A stretch of 15,597 bases of DNA from CAZLXG01 sp964563585 (GCA_964563585.1 CAZLXG010000050.1:1-15597), one strand, 5' to 3'; shown: positions 8,697-15,597, counted from the stretch's first letter. Made by a program: numbers and translations. Notes: a model not told the origin generated them from the letters alone.

Positions 8697-10933
8697 TTCT
8701 GTTTTTCAGGAATAAAACCTTTCTTCTTAGTGGTTTTTAATTTTTCTTTTGGTATTTGTCTCGGCGTTTTACTTGACAATTTTTTGTTTTTTGGTATTTC
8801 AAATAATTTTGGTCCCCATATATAAACACTATCATTAGTTTGAATGTCACTAACAAGACACCTTAGTTTCTTTCCATCATTTTCTTTTTCCCCGGTTATA
8901 GAATATTTAGTCCATTTATTAGTTAATTTTATAGTTAAGGTTTTATAATTAGTGTAATTTCCTCCATTTTCTTGAAATCTAATTCTTGTTTTTCCTTTTC
9001 CTTTTAACCAAATTGACCACCTAAAAGTGCCGTTTTCTTTATTAACAACTTGAAGAATATAACCATCACCCGAACCTGTACCAATAATATTAACCGCATT
9101 CATTTTTCCTTTTGGATTAATTTCATTATCAGATGTTAGGCTGGTAGCAACTTTTTCCCAATTATTTGAGTAAAAATCATTAGGAGATTTTAATAAGTTA
9201 ATTGTCTTTTTTGGTAAATTTCGTGAAGCTTTAGGTTTTTCTTTTGGACTTGTTTTTGCTTCTTCATCAGCTTTTTCAATACGTTTTAACATATCGTCAT
9301 CAAAGAAATCTTCTTGCGGAATATAATCATCTAAGCCTTTAATTATTGGTAAAACCAAAGGCGGGTCGTCTTTAAATAAATCTTCAATACTTCTTGGGCG
9401 TTCATCTTCACGCCAATCAAAACCTTTTAATAGCTTTTCGTTTTCTGGATATTTAGATTCAGGATGCATATCGCCATCAATCTGATTATACCTTGTGTAT
9501 TCTTCTATATCTCCATTTGCAAAAATTATAGAAACACTACCAGACTTAGCTTTGTCAATACCAATAAGTTCTTTATTTTCATTTCTAGCATAAAAAATAG
9601 ATTCGGCATTTTTAATAATATCTACTTTACGAAGCGTATTTTCTTCATTAAATAAACCAATTAATTTCTGTCCATGAATTTGATTATAGCCACTGCCTAA
9701 TGTGTCTTTGCTTATAATAGATGCGTCATTAAAAACAATAAGTGAATCTAATTTTTCAGTTTCAGGATTTGAAATTAAGTGAATCGTATCACCTGTCATT
9801 TGGTTTTTTATATTCCAAAGAATAGGTTTGCGTTTTATAGCAAAGGCATCAGTTGATGATAATCGTGATATATTTATTAATTGTGTTAGTCCAGATTCAT
9901 GATTTGTATGTATAGAATCTGCTTTGGCACTCATGTCTGTTTTAAAAAGTCTAACATTTCGAAAGGCTCGTGTAATTCTTTTTTCTGGTTTGCCTGTAAC
10001 CATCAGCGTGTCAGCGTGTATATAAATAGAATCCTTTTCTTGTATAGTAATTGCTAAAGCACGTTTTGTTATAAAAAGTGAGTCTTTTTCTTTAAAAACT
10101 TCGGCGTAATGCCCTTTTATAATACTTTTGTTTATGGTGTCAGTTACTGTAATGTTATTGGTTGCCGATGCAAAATTTCTATTATTATCAAAATATAAAC
10201 TATCGCCTTCAATCGTTCTATTATCATAATCTATTTTGGCGTTTTTTAATGCATACCCAGTATTGGCTTGCGTATCATAAAAACCTTTTTCACAATAAGT
10301 AACACTTTCTTCTGTAGTTATTGTTGACGGACCAAATAAATAAGCATGACCAGTATCTGAATAAAAGTCGAAATAATTTGAAAGAATGGTCGCATCCGGA
10401 TTTACTAAAACAACATCTTCAACAAATTGATACTTTTTAATATCCATGTAATAGCGACCGATTTTACTTGTAATGGTGCCAGAAGAATCTTTTACAACAG
10501 TACCGCCAGTTCTGTAAAAAGCTTGTTGTTTTGTGCGGTCAAAATATAAAGTATCTGTTGTTATTGTTGAATTTGGGTCGGTTAAAACGACTTCGCCACT
10601 TGCAAAAGCCAACTGAGTTTTACCACTATATTCTATGTATTTTGAAACCATATTTATGGTATCACCTTGAATCATTTTTACATTACCATAAGCTTCAATA
10701 AAGTTTTCGTTACTGTAGTAAAATGCTTTGTCACACCACATATTTATGCTTTCGTGAATAATATGAACCTGTTGAGAATCGTCTCTAGTTAAAATTTTTG
10801 CACCAGGATAATTAGCTTCATCAAAATTTAAAAAACCAGAATATTCAATCTTAATTTTCTTTTGTGCAAAACTAAATTCTGAATGTGTTAAACATAAAAA
10901 AAGAATAATGTAAAAAATGTGAGGTATTCTCAA
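8693..10933 (-). CDS. OstA/LptA-like envelope protein with extra C-terminal beta-rich module
   Basis: This is a secreted or periplasmic protein of the OstA-like group, related to LptA/LptD N-domains that handle lipopolysaccharide transport. A signal peptide (RIPHIFYIILFLCL, cleavage after SFA) is followed by many short OstA-type strands at about 25-540, such as NFIEAYGNVKMIQGDTINM and EGDSLYFDNNRNF. The usual acidic end with PIIKGLDDYIP and EDFFDDD follows. A further module comes at about 577-713 (DNA 9205-8795), starting NLLKSPNDFYSNNWEKVAT and containing FRWSIWLKGKGKTRIRFQENG. It resembles the jelly-roll ligand-binding modules of phage and glycan-active proteins. A Lys-rich tail ends the chain. 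No ATG exists near the start. A TTG at 11014 falls inside a terminator hairpin, so I place the start at the TTG at 10933 (746 aa), just before the signal peptide. The start is uncertain; the family call is good. Confidence 0.85.
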   Translation of the reverse strand: MRIPHIFYIILFLCLTHSEFSFAQKKIKIEYSGFLNFDEANYPGAKILTRDDSQQVHIIHESINMWCDKAFYYSNENFIEAYGNVKMIQGDTINMVSKYIEYSGKTQLAFASGEVVLTDPNSTITTDTLYFDRTKQQAFYRTGGTVVKDSSGTITSKIGRYYMDIKKYQFVEDVVLVNPDATILSNYFDFYSDTGHAYLFGPSTITTEESVTYCEKGFYDTQANTGYALKNAKIDYDNRTIEGDSLYFDNNRNFASATNNITVTDTINKSIIKGHYAEVFKEKDSLFITKRALAITIQEKDSIYIHADTLMVTGKPEKRITRAFRNVRLFKTDMSAKADSIHTNHESGLTQLINISRLSSTDAFAIKRKPILWNIKNQMTGDTIHLISNPETEKLDSLIVFNDASIISKDTLGSGYNQIHGQKLIGLFNEENTLRKVDIIKNAESIFYARNENKELIGIDKAKSGSVSIIFANGDIEEYTRYNQIDGDMHPESKYPENEKLLKGFDWREDERPRSIEDLFKDDPPLVLPIIKGLDDYIPQEDFFDDDMLKRIEKADEEAKTSPKEKPKASRNLPKKTINLLKSPNDFYSNNWEKVATSLTSDNEINPKGKMNAVNIIGTGSGDGYILQVVNKENGTFRWSIWLKGKGKTRIRFQENGGNYTNYKTLTIKLTNKWTKYSITGEKENDGKKLRCLVSDIQTNDSVYIWGPKLFEIPKNKKLSSKTPRQIPKEKLKTTKKKGFIPEKQK

Positions 10934-10950
10934 AATGAAATTATTTGTAG

Positions 10951-10958
10951 CAAAAATA
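10951..10958 (-). promoter_or_regulatory. Candidate -7 element (TATTTTTG) for the OstA-aminotransferase operon
   Basis: The minus strand has a perfect TAnnTTTG match here, between the terminator at 11004-11032 and the proposed TTG start at 10933. It implies transcription from about 10944 and an ~11-nt leader. No good -33 TTG lies at the usual spacing, so the call rests on the -7 element and its position. Confidence 0.35.
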
Positions 10959-11000
10959 ACGATAATATTGGTGTTTAAGTATATAATATGGATATGAAAC

Positions 11001-11032
11001 AAAAAACGCTTCAAAATATTTTTGAAGCGTTT
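11001..11032 (-). terminator. Rho-independent terminator after the M23-like gene
   Basis: A perfect 13-bp stem (11032-11020 with 11016-11004 on the minus strand; core AAACGCTTC/GAAGCGTTT) has a 3-nt loop and runs into TTTTTTG. It lies 32-63 bp beyond the stop at 11064. It isolates the accessory genes on the right from the OstA operon on the left. Confidence 0.88.
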
Positions 11033-11063
11033 AAGTCTATTTTGAATATAAATTTAAGGCTTA

Positions 11064-11812
11064 CTAAAGTAAATTAAAAGTTAAGAAATATTTATATCCA
11101 CCTTGATTTATCATAATCCAAGCAACTAATTTGTTAGTTTCAGGTTCAAAAAGTAATGCTCCTAATGGGTTTTCTGGGTATTCTTTTCTGTAGTATGCAA
11201 AAACGTTTTTGTCTTTTTTATACATTTTTTCACCACTGATACTTTCCTTAATCTGTTGCTCGTCAAAGGGTTTATAAATCTTATGGTGTTTATAAAACCT
11301 CATAGGTTTTGCGTCTAAATTTTCTAAACCTAAACTATCTATTGTGTTTCTAAAACTAAAACTAAAACTAAAACTAAAACCAAAACCAATACCTTGTTTC
11401 TTATTTATTGGTCTTANNNNNNNNNNNNNNNNNNNNNNNNNNNNNNNNNNNNNNNNNNNNNNNNNNNNNNNNNNNNNNNNNNNNNNNNNNNNNNNNNNNN
11501 NNNNNNNNNNNNNNNNCTAAAACTAAAACTAAAACCAAAACCAATACCTTGTTTCTTATTTATTGGTCTTAATGTAAATAGGTTCCCTTTACTGCTTTTA
11601 ATGACACCATTATAACCAGAACTACTAGAATTTTGTAATGTTGTTAACTCTACATTTAAATAAATACTACCAGGTATTTTTTTTTCGTAGTAAAAATCTA
11701 TAGTATTATCATTGTTTTTTTTATAACTAATGGTAACATTTTTATTTTGAGATATAACAGTATGACTAACTCCTAAAATGATAAAAAAGATAATTAATAT
11801 GTTTTTTTTCAT
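11064..11812 (-). CDS. Secreted protein resembling the N-terminal part of flavobacterial M23-peptidase proteins (split by a false gap)
   Basis: As given, this gene looks like two fragments, 11414-11812 and 11064-11303, on either side of 100 Ns. Removing the Ns and one copy of the identical 55-bp flanks leaves 594 nt in one frame, or 197 aa, passing straight through the repeat Phe-Ser stretch. The sequence has a signal peptide (MKKNILIIFFIILGVSHTVISQ), a beta-rich region with FYYEKKIPGSIYL and TLRPINKKQGIGF, then GFGFSFSFSFSFR. From memory this matches the N-terminal region of secreted flavobacterial M23-peptidase proteins. However, the zinc motifs HxxxD and HxH are absent and the C-terminus is short, so it is either a stand-alone version or a degenerate one. 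It lies 94 bp after the 155-aa lipoprotein and is followed by a terminator. The resemblance is tentative; the gene join is well supported. Confidence 0.8.
11350..11379. repeat. CTAAAA hexanucleotide tandem repeat (5 units)
   Basis: Five perfect CTAAAA units, followed by a CCAAAA variant, encode alternating Phe-Ser on the minus strand inside the M23-like gene. Part of the array is repeated after the gap (11517-11528) because the 55-bp contig overlap begins inside it. Unit changes would add or remove a Phe-Ser pair without a frameshift. Confidence 0.9.
11362..11571. other. Assembly gap 2: 100 Ns flanked by identical 55-bp contig ends
   Basis: The Ns fill 11417-11516. The 55 bases at 11362-11416 equal 11517-11571. 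Collapsing them restores a continuous frame in the M23-like gene. The overlap ends within a hexamer repeat, which may explain why the assembler broke here and leaves the true repeat count uncertain. Confidence 0.92.
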
Positions 11813-11856
11813 TTTTTTAAATACTGTATTAATTGTAAATTATTAATATTTATGGC

Positions 11857-11894
11857 AAAAAAAACCTGCTAAACAAATATACAATAGTAGGTTT
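11857..11894 (-). terminator. Probable rho-independent terminator after the 155-aa lipoprotein
   Basis: On the minus strand AAACCTACTA (11894-11885) pairs with TAGCAGGTTT (11871-11862) with one A-C mismatch, and eight T follow. It lies about 13 bp past the stop at 11907. It would separate the lipoprotein genes from the M23-like gene. Confidence 0.72.
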
Positions 11895-11906
11895 CATGAT
11901 TTTGAT

Positions 11907-12374
11907 TTAATTGATAATATTAGACTCATTTAGAATCCAAGGATAAGAGTTTCTCTTATGTTTTGTTATACCATTAAAGAAAGCAATTATTTCTCCTTTC
12001 TTAATTATAATTGGCGTTATTATTGCCTTATTACTTAGAAGAAAATAAACACTCTTAAGATCTTTGTATATAATTTTTGATGATAAATTATATTTTTCTA
12101 AATCCTTGTAAGGAATAATTTCATAATCATTATTATTCTTTTTAATTTTTGAATTAATAAGTTTTATTTGATTAGTTATTAATTCATTTATTACTTTTTT
12201 ACCTTCATAAGATTGTTTTTTTGGAAAGTCAATATATTTTTTCCAATTTTCATAATCTAGATTCTCTTGTAAAATTATGTCTTCAACAAATTTTGTTATT
12301 AGCACTTCTTGTGATTCTATATCACTACAGTTAAATAGCAAAATACAAACAAATAATTTATAATATGTTTTCAT
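11907..12374 (-). CDS. Small putative lipoprotein, paralogue of the gene upstream
   Basis: This is a 155-aa protein I cannot assign to a named family. The ATG at 12374 gives MKTYYKLFVCILLFNCS, a signal peptide ending in an LFNC lipobox, so it is probably anchored by the Cys in the envelope. An earlier in-frame ATG at 12389 would spoil the signal peptide spacing. It is clearly related to the 206-aa protein just upstream: LITKFVEDIILQEN aligns with LINNFIKNIILKEN, and SSKIIYKDLKSVYF with SSKIYKELKYNKLNTVYF, followed by KKGEIIAFF against NNKIISFF. The genes are 24 bp apart and surely cotranscribed. Base composition is extreme: the 60 bases at 12121-12180 contain only seven G or C. A possible immunity role is inferred from position only. 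Confidence 0.75.
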   Translation of the reverse strand: MKTYYKLFVCILLFNCSDIESQEVLITKFVEDIILQENLDYENWKKYIDFPKKQSYEGKKVINELITNQIKLINSKIKKNNNDYEIIPYKDLEKYNLSSKIIYKDLKSVYFLLSNKAIITPIIIKKGEIIAFFNGITKHKRNSYPWILNESNIIN

Positions 12375-12398
12375 AATATTTTGAATCATTTATCGATT

Positions 12399-13019
12399 TT
12401 AAATTTTATTATTATACTTTTTGTTTAATAAATAGGGCTCAATGGGGTCATTACCAATATTTAAATGAGGAAAAAAAGAAATTATTTTATTGTTTTCAAC
12501 TACATATAAGCAAACACTATTTTCATTATTATCAAAAATCGAAAAATAAACAGTATTTAATTTGTTATATTTTAATTCTTTATAAATTTTTGAAGATTTA
12601 ATTTTCGAATAATTTTTTACTTCCTCATAATGAACAATTTTATGACTATACCATTCCTCTCTTTTAATAGATTCTTTATTTAGCATAATAGCATAATTTA
12701 CCATTTCTATAATTTTATTTTTATCATTTTCTGTTTTATCATAAAAATTTAAATAGGTTTTATATTTTTTATTGTTCTTTAGAAGAATGTTTTTAGCTAA
12801 ACTGTCTAGCTGTATTTTTGTTTTATTACTCTGATTTTGGGCATATAACATAGTTAGTTTGTTAATTTCCTCATAGTTGCAGTTATTCTCTTTTAAAATT
12901 ATATTTTTAATAAAATTATTTATAAGTTTTTTATCATTCTCAATATCTGATTGGCTTTTAGTTTTATTACAATTAAAGAATATAAAAATGAAGGTAATAA
13001 GGAATAAATACTTTTTCAT
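12399..13019 (-). CDS. Small putative lipoprotein, first of a paralogous pair
   Basis: This is a 206-aa protein of no family I recognise. MKKYLFLITFIFIFFNCNK is a clear lipoprotein signal with the lipobox ending at Cys17. The mature part is Lys/Asn/Ile-rich, mainly helical in look, with a short C-terminal region (SSKIYKEL, NTVYFSIF, NNKIISFF) shared with the next gene. Compared with that gene it has an extra middle segment of about 50 residues. It lies 61 bp downstream of the papain-like lipoprotein gene with no convincing terminator between them, so one transcript is likely. It is very AT-rich, with seven G or C in 12541-12600. Small related lipoproteins directly after a possible enzyme toxin suggest immunity proteins, but nothing in the sequence proves this. 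Confidence 0.75.
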   Translation of the reverse strand: MKKYLFLITFIFIFFNCNKTKSQSDIENDKKLINNFIKNIILKENNCNYEEINKLTMLYAQNQSNKTKIQLDSLAKNILLKNNKKYKTYLNFYDKTENDKNKIIEMVNYAIMLNKESIKREEWYSHKIVHYEEVKNYSKIKSSKIYKELKYNKLNTVYFSIFDNNENSVCLYVVENNKIISFFPHLNIGNDPIEPYLLNKKYNNKI

Positions 13020-13080
13020 AGAATGTTTATTTTGCTAGATTTTTTCTTTTTCTTAAAAAGAAGAAAAACTAAATTAATTT

Positions 13081-14496
13081 TTAATTACAGTCTCCAGATT
13101 GTGAAGGTGCATTATTTGTAATTGTACTAGTTGAATAATCGTTACTTTGTGGTAAGTTACGAATATATTGTCCTAAAACAGAAGGAGCAGAACCACCGCC
13201 ACCAGGATATAAAGGAGTATAGCAGTTAGGTAAATTTAATCCAGTTTTATTTCCTATTTCAATAACATAATCAGTACAGTTAAAATGATTTATATTATAA
13301 ATTTCTGGTGGTGTAACTGCGTATTCAATTATACTTAATACTTGCTCTGGAGTTATGTTAACTGAGATACTAGCATCATATTCATGGTTTTGATCATTAC
13401 CCATTGCTCCAGTATCTAGGAAAGCAGCTTTAGCTTTTTTCTCTGGATAAAAACCAAAAACCACAGTATTTCCATTTTGTGTTAAAGAGACGAATGCATG
13501 CCCTGGATCAAGGTTTGAATTTGTTGGCAGTGAAGAGTTTGCCGTTGGTTGGTCAGCATAAATTGTTAAAGTAGTTGGTGTATCAATATCCAAACACCAT
13601 AAAAACTGAACCATATTTTTTATAGGGTTGTCTGGAGCTACAACAACAACCTCTATTTCAGCATCATCAAGTTGATATTTACATTCAGAGCCACTACAAC
13701 TGTTATAAACACCACCATCTCCAGAGTTTTTATATAACCCAGCTCCTCCGCCACCAGAAGTATTTAAATATGGTAACCAATTTGATTCACAAATTTCGTC
13801 GGTGGTAAACCCTTCATAAGAAGTTCCAGTATAATACATATTTCCATTTTGATCTTTATTATACCAATCTATATAATGGTAAGTAGTTACTGTTAAACAA
13901 GTTTCATCAACTCTGCTAAAAAGATTTTCATTTCTTAAATCTTTAAAATTTTTATTATAAAATTTATTATCATCAGTTATGTCTTCCATTATTTTTTTAG
14001 CATATACCACATCACCATTCTTGTTTAAAAGATGTATAAAACCTGTGAATCCAGATGTGTCAGCAAAACTTTTTTGTGAATTTAAAAAACTTTTAGAGTT
14101 TTCTTGATAAAACCTAATAATGTAATACTCAAAGATTTGTTCTTCATTCTCGGTTACTAGTAATTTATAGTTTATACTGTATTCGCTCTTTTGTTTTTTA
14201 GTTTTACTAATGTCATCAGGATTAAATTTACTTGTATATGCAATAGGGAATTCATAATAAAAACTTTCTAAGTCTTCAGAATATTGTTTTAATGGATTAT
14301 TCCAGACTACTTCAAAATCATAAGGTAATGCTTTATTAAAACTTTCTGGATTAAAATGACTTTGAAGTTCTTCTAAAAAGTTAGATGAATTGTTTTCAAC
14401 AAGCTCATTTTCGGTTTGACAGCTCCATATTAATAAGAATATGCCAAAAAATAAAAATGTTGACTTTAAAATTGTGCTAATTGGTCGTTTTTTCAT
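13081..14496 (-). CDS. Lipoprotein with C-terminal papain-like (NlpC/P60- or LRAT-like) domain
   Basis: This is a 471-aa envelope lipoprotein. The ATG at 14496 gives a signal peptide whose lipobox IWSC ends at Cys26; an ATG three codons earlier is possible. Residues 27-200 are an unassigned polar region, followed by a Gly/Ser-rich linker near 247-262. The last ~180 residues look like a domain I have seen at the C-terminus of large secreted and toxin-like Bacteroidota proteins: GHAFVSL with His333, GFYP (348-351), GAMGNDQNHEYD (363-374) and NCTDYVIEIG with Cys407. A conserved His preceding a Cys fits permuted papain-like hydrolases or acyltransferases, so it may be a peptidase, amidase or related enzyme; no substrate can be read. 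It is followed by two small paralogous lipoproteins and preceded by a broken AraC-type regulator gene. Confidence 0.8.
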   Translation of the reverse strand: MKKRPISTILKSTFLFFGIFLLIWSCQTENELVENNSSNFLEELQSHFNPESFNKALPYDFEVVWNNPLKQYSEDLESFYYEFPIAYTSKFNPDDISKTKKQKSEYSINYKLLVTENEEQIFEYYIIRFYQENSKSFLNSQKSFADTSGFTGFIHLLNKNGDVVYAKKIMEDITDDNKFYNKNFKDLRNENLFSRVDETCLTVTTYHYIDWYNKDQNGNMYYTGTSYEGFTTDEICESNWLPYLNTSGGGGAGLYKNSGDGGVYNSCSGSECKYQLDDAEIEVVVVAPDNPIKNMVQFLWCLDIDTPTTLTIYADQPTANSSLPTNSNLDPGHAFVSLTQNGNTVVFGFYPEKKAKAAFLDTGAMGNDQNHEYDASISVNITPEQVLSIIEYAVTPPEIYNINHFNCTDYVIEIGNKTGLNLPNCYTPLYPGGGGSAPSVLGQYIRNLPQSNDYSTSTITNNAPSQSGDCN

Positions 14497-14514
14497 GTTA
14501 ATCATTGTTTATAG

Positions 14515-14538
14515 ATTTATATTCAAATTTATATTCAA
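14515..14538. repeat. Two perfect tandem copies of a 12-bp sequence in the promoter region
   Basis: ATTTATATTCAA occurs at 14515-14526 and again at 14527-14538, without a mismatch. It lies 19-42 bp upstream of the papain-like lipoprotein ATG and overlaps the best -7 element. It could be a regulator-binding repeat or simple AT-rich duplication. Confidence 0.6.
14524..14531 (-). promoter_or_regulatory. Candidate -7 element (TAAATTTG) for the papain-like lipoprotein operon
   Basis: A perfect TAnnTTTG match on the minus strand implies transcription from about 14517 and a ~21-nt leader to the ATG at 14496. No TTG is found at the usual -33 distance. The element spans the junction of the 12-bp tandem repeat. 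Confidence 0.35.
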
Positions 14539-14583
14539 TGATACTTCTATTAAGTAAGTACAAAGTCCAGTTTTAATATAAAG

Positions 14584-15597
14584 TTAAAGATTTCGGACAC
14601 CTTTTTTAAATTCAACAGGAGTTTTACCAGTAAATTTTTTAAATGCCGTATAAAAACTAGATTTAGAATTAAATCCTGCTTCTAAGCCAATTGCGACAAT
14701 TGTATAATTATTGTAATCTTCATTTGTTAACATATTTTTTGCTTCATTAATTCTTAAGGTATTTATATAGTCATTAAAATTCACATTTGAATTTTTGTTA
14801 ACAAGCTGGGATATATAGCCTTCACTTAAATTAAGTTCTTTTGATAGAGTTTCTAAGGATAGGTTTGGGTTAAGATAACTTTTATTGAATTTCACATAAT
14901 CTTCTATTTTATAAAAGCCTTTTGCTTTTTCTTTGATGGTTTTTGTTAATTGATTTTTTTTAAAATTGATAATTCTATTTTTTCTTAGCTCAATTCTATT
15001 TTTTAATTCTTTAGATTTATTAGCCCCCCACATACCCAATCCAATAAACTAGTATTGATATACCAATCCACATTGGGTAAAATATGTAAGATTTATTTAG
15101 ATTATAAATCACAACAATAATTAAAGCAATTAGCCAACAAGAGCATACAACCAGTCCAGTATAAATAAGTTTTTTTAGCCAGTTGGTTTCGGACTTAATC
15201 CATGTAATATCATAGCTTTTATCTCTTTCATGCTTTTAAAATCATTTTATGTACAAAATACATAATGAGTACATTAAAAATGAATGATAAAAACTCTATA
15301 TAAACATATATACCTCTTTGAAAATGTGATGAAACTTTATGAATGTTATTTGACGTGTAATTAAATACAACTTGTAAAACATGAATTAATAAAACTATAA
15401 AAAACGGTAATATTAAAAACAACTTAGTTTTTAATTTAAGTTTTTGTTTACCAATGAATTTGTGTACATACATATAAAACATTGGTAAAACCAACCAATG
15501 CCAAGGAATATAAATTAATTTTAGAATATAATATTTATTAGCTGAGTATCTAATAACCAATATTGTAAATTGCTCAACGATAAGAAAAGAACTACTA
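14584..15597 (-). pseudogene. AraC-family regulator with N-terminal membrane helices; two frameshifts, 5' end beyond window
   Basis: The C-terminal part (14584-15039) is a complete AraC-type DNA-binding domain: LSLETLSKELNLSEGYISQLV forms the first helix-turn-helix, and TIVAIGLEAGFNSKSSFYTAFKKFTGKTPVEF the second. The region before it is hydrophobic membrane sequence in two other frames. Reading from the edge, the frame starts within SSSFLIVEQFTILVIRY and runs through several helices to a stop at 15228. One base too many in the TTTTAAAA tract (15234-15241) separates it from the next part, which continues HERDKSYDITWIKSETNWLK and further helices. One extra base in the C6 run (15024-15029) separates that from NKSKELKNRIELRK and the DNA-binding domain. 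Removing both bases gives one typical flavobacterial membrane AraC regulator. This is either a pseudogene or base-calling error. Earlier exons of the frame lie outside the window. Confidence 0.8.

Noticed and set aside
9464..9655. Plus-strand open frame inside the OstA-like gene
   Set aside because: Shadow of the minus-strand gene, with no recognisable protein features.
11350..11379. CTAAAA array as a telomere-like or CRISPR-like repeat
   Set aside because: Units are contiguous hexamers without spacers and lie in frame within a coding sequence.
11394..11615. Plus-strand open frame across the second run of Ns
   Set aside because: It is the complement of the M23-like gene and the artificial gap.
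13020..13080. A/T hairpin between the papain-like gene and the 206-aa gene as a terminator
   Set aside because: The stem is almost pure A-T (TTTTTCTT/AAGAAAAA), likely weak, and lacks a clean following T-run.

Overview
The window looks like draft chromosomal DNA from a member of the Flavobacteriaceae (Bacteroidota). It is AT-rich. Ribosome-binding sites are A/T-rich rather than Shine-Dalgarno. Perfect or near TAnnTTTG -7 elements precede some genes, and the gene set is typical of flavobacteria (tandem DUF368, multi-DUF349, OstA-like, AraC with membrane helices, small Cys-anchored lipoproteins). Genus-level placement is not possible from this window alone.

Region 1 (1-8.7 kb, housekeeping). 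mazG is the only plus-strand gene. It converges on a minus-strand block and shares a bidirectional terminator with it. The minus-strand block, in transcription order, is a TPR protein, two tandem DUF368/PopT-type undecaprenyl-phosphate translocases, aroE, and a multi-repeat DUF349 protein. The translocases and aroE are tightly coupled (TAAATG and ATGA junctions). The DUF349 gene may have its own promoter.

Region 2 (7.5-11.0 kb). An OstA/LptA-like envelope protein overlaps a class III aminotransferase by ATGA. The OstA-like protein carries an unusual C-terminal beta-rich module. A strong terminator separates this operon from the genes to its right.

Region 3 (11.06-15.6 kb, accessory, very AT-rich). 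In transcription order this holds: a membrane-bound AraC-type regulator broken by two apparent single-base frameshifts and cut by the window edge; a 471-aa lipoprotein with a papain-like C-terminal domain (GHAF plus NCTDY); two small paralogous lipoproteins; and a 197-aa secreted protein resembling the N-terminal part of flavobacterial M23-peptidase proteins but without the peptidase motifs. The papain-like lipoprotein followed by two related small lipoproteins is the best candidate here for an undescribed system, possibly effector plus immunity, though that is inference.

Assembly. Both 100-N gaps are flanked by exactly 55 bp of identical sequence. Removing the Ns and one 55-bp copy restores an intact reading frame in both cases: the second DUF368 gene becomes 306 aa and the M23-like gene 197 aa. 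The gaps are almost certainly unmerged contig overlaps, not missing sequence, and reading frames annotated up to the gaps are artefacts. No rRNA, tRNA, CRISPR array, insertion sequence or prophage was seen, and no gene-free stretch exceeds 300 bases.
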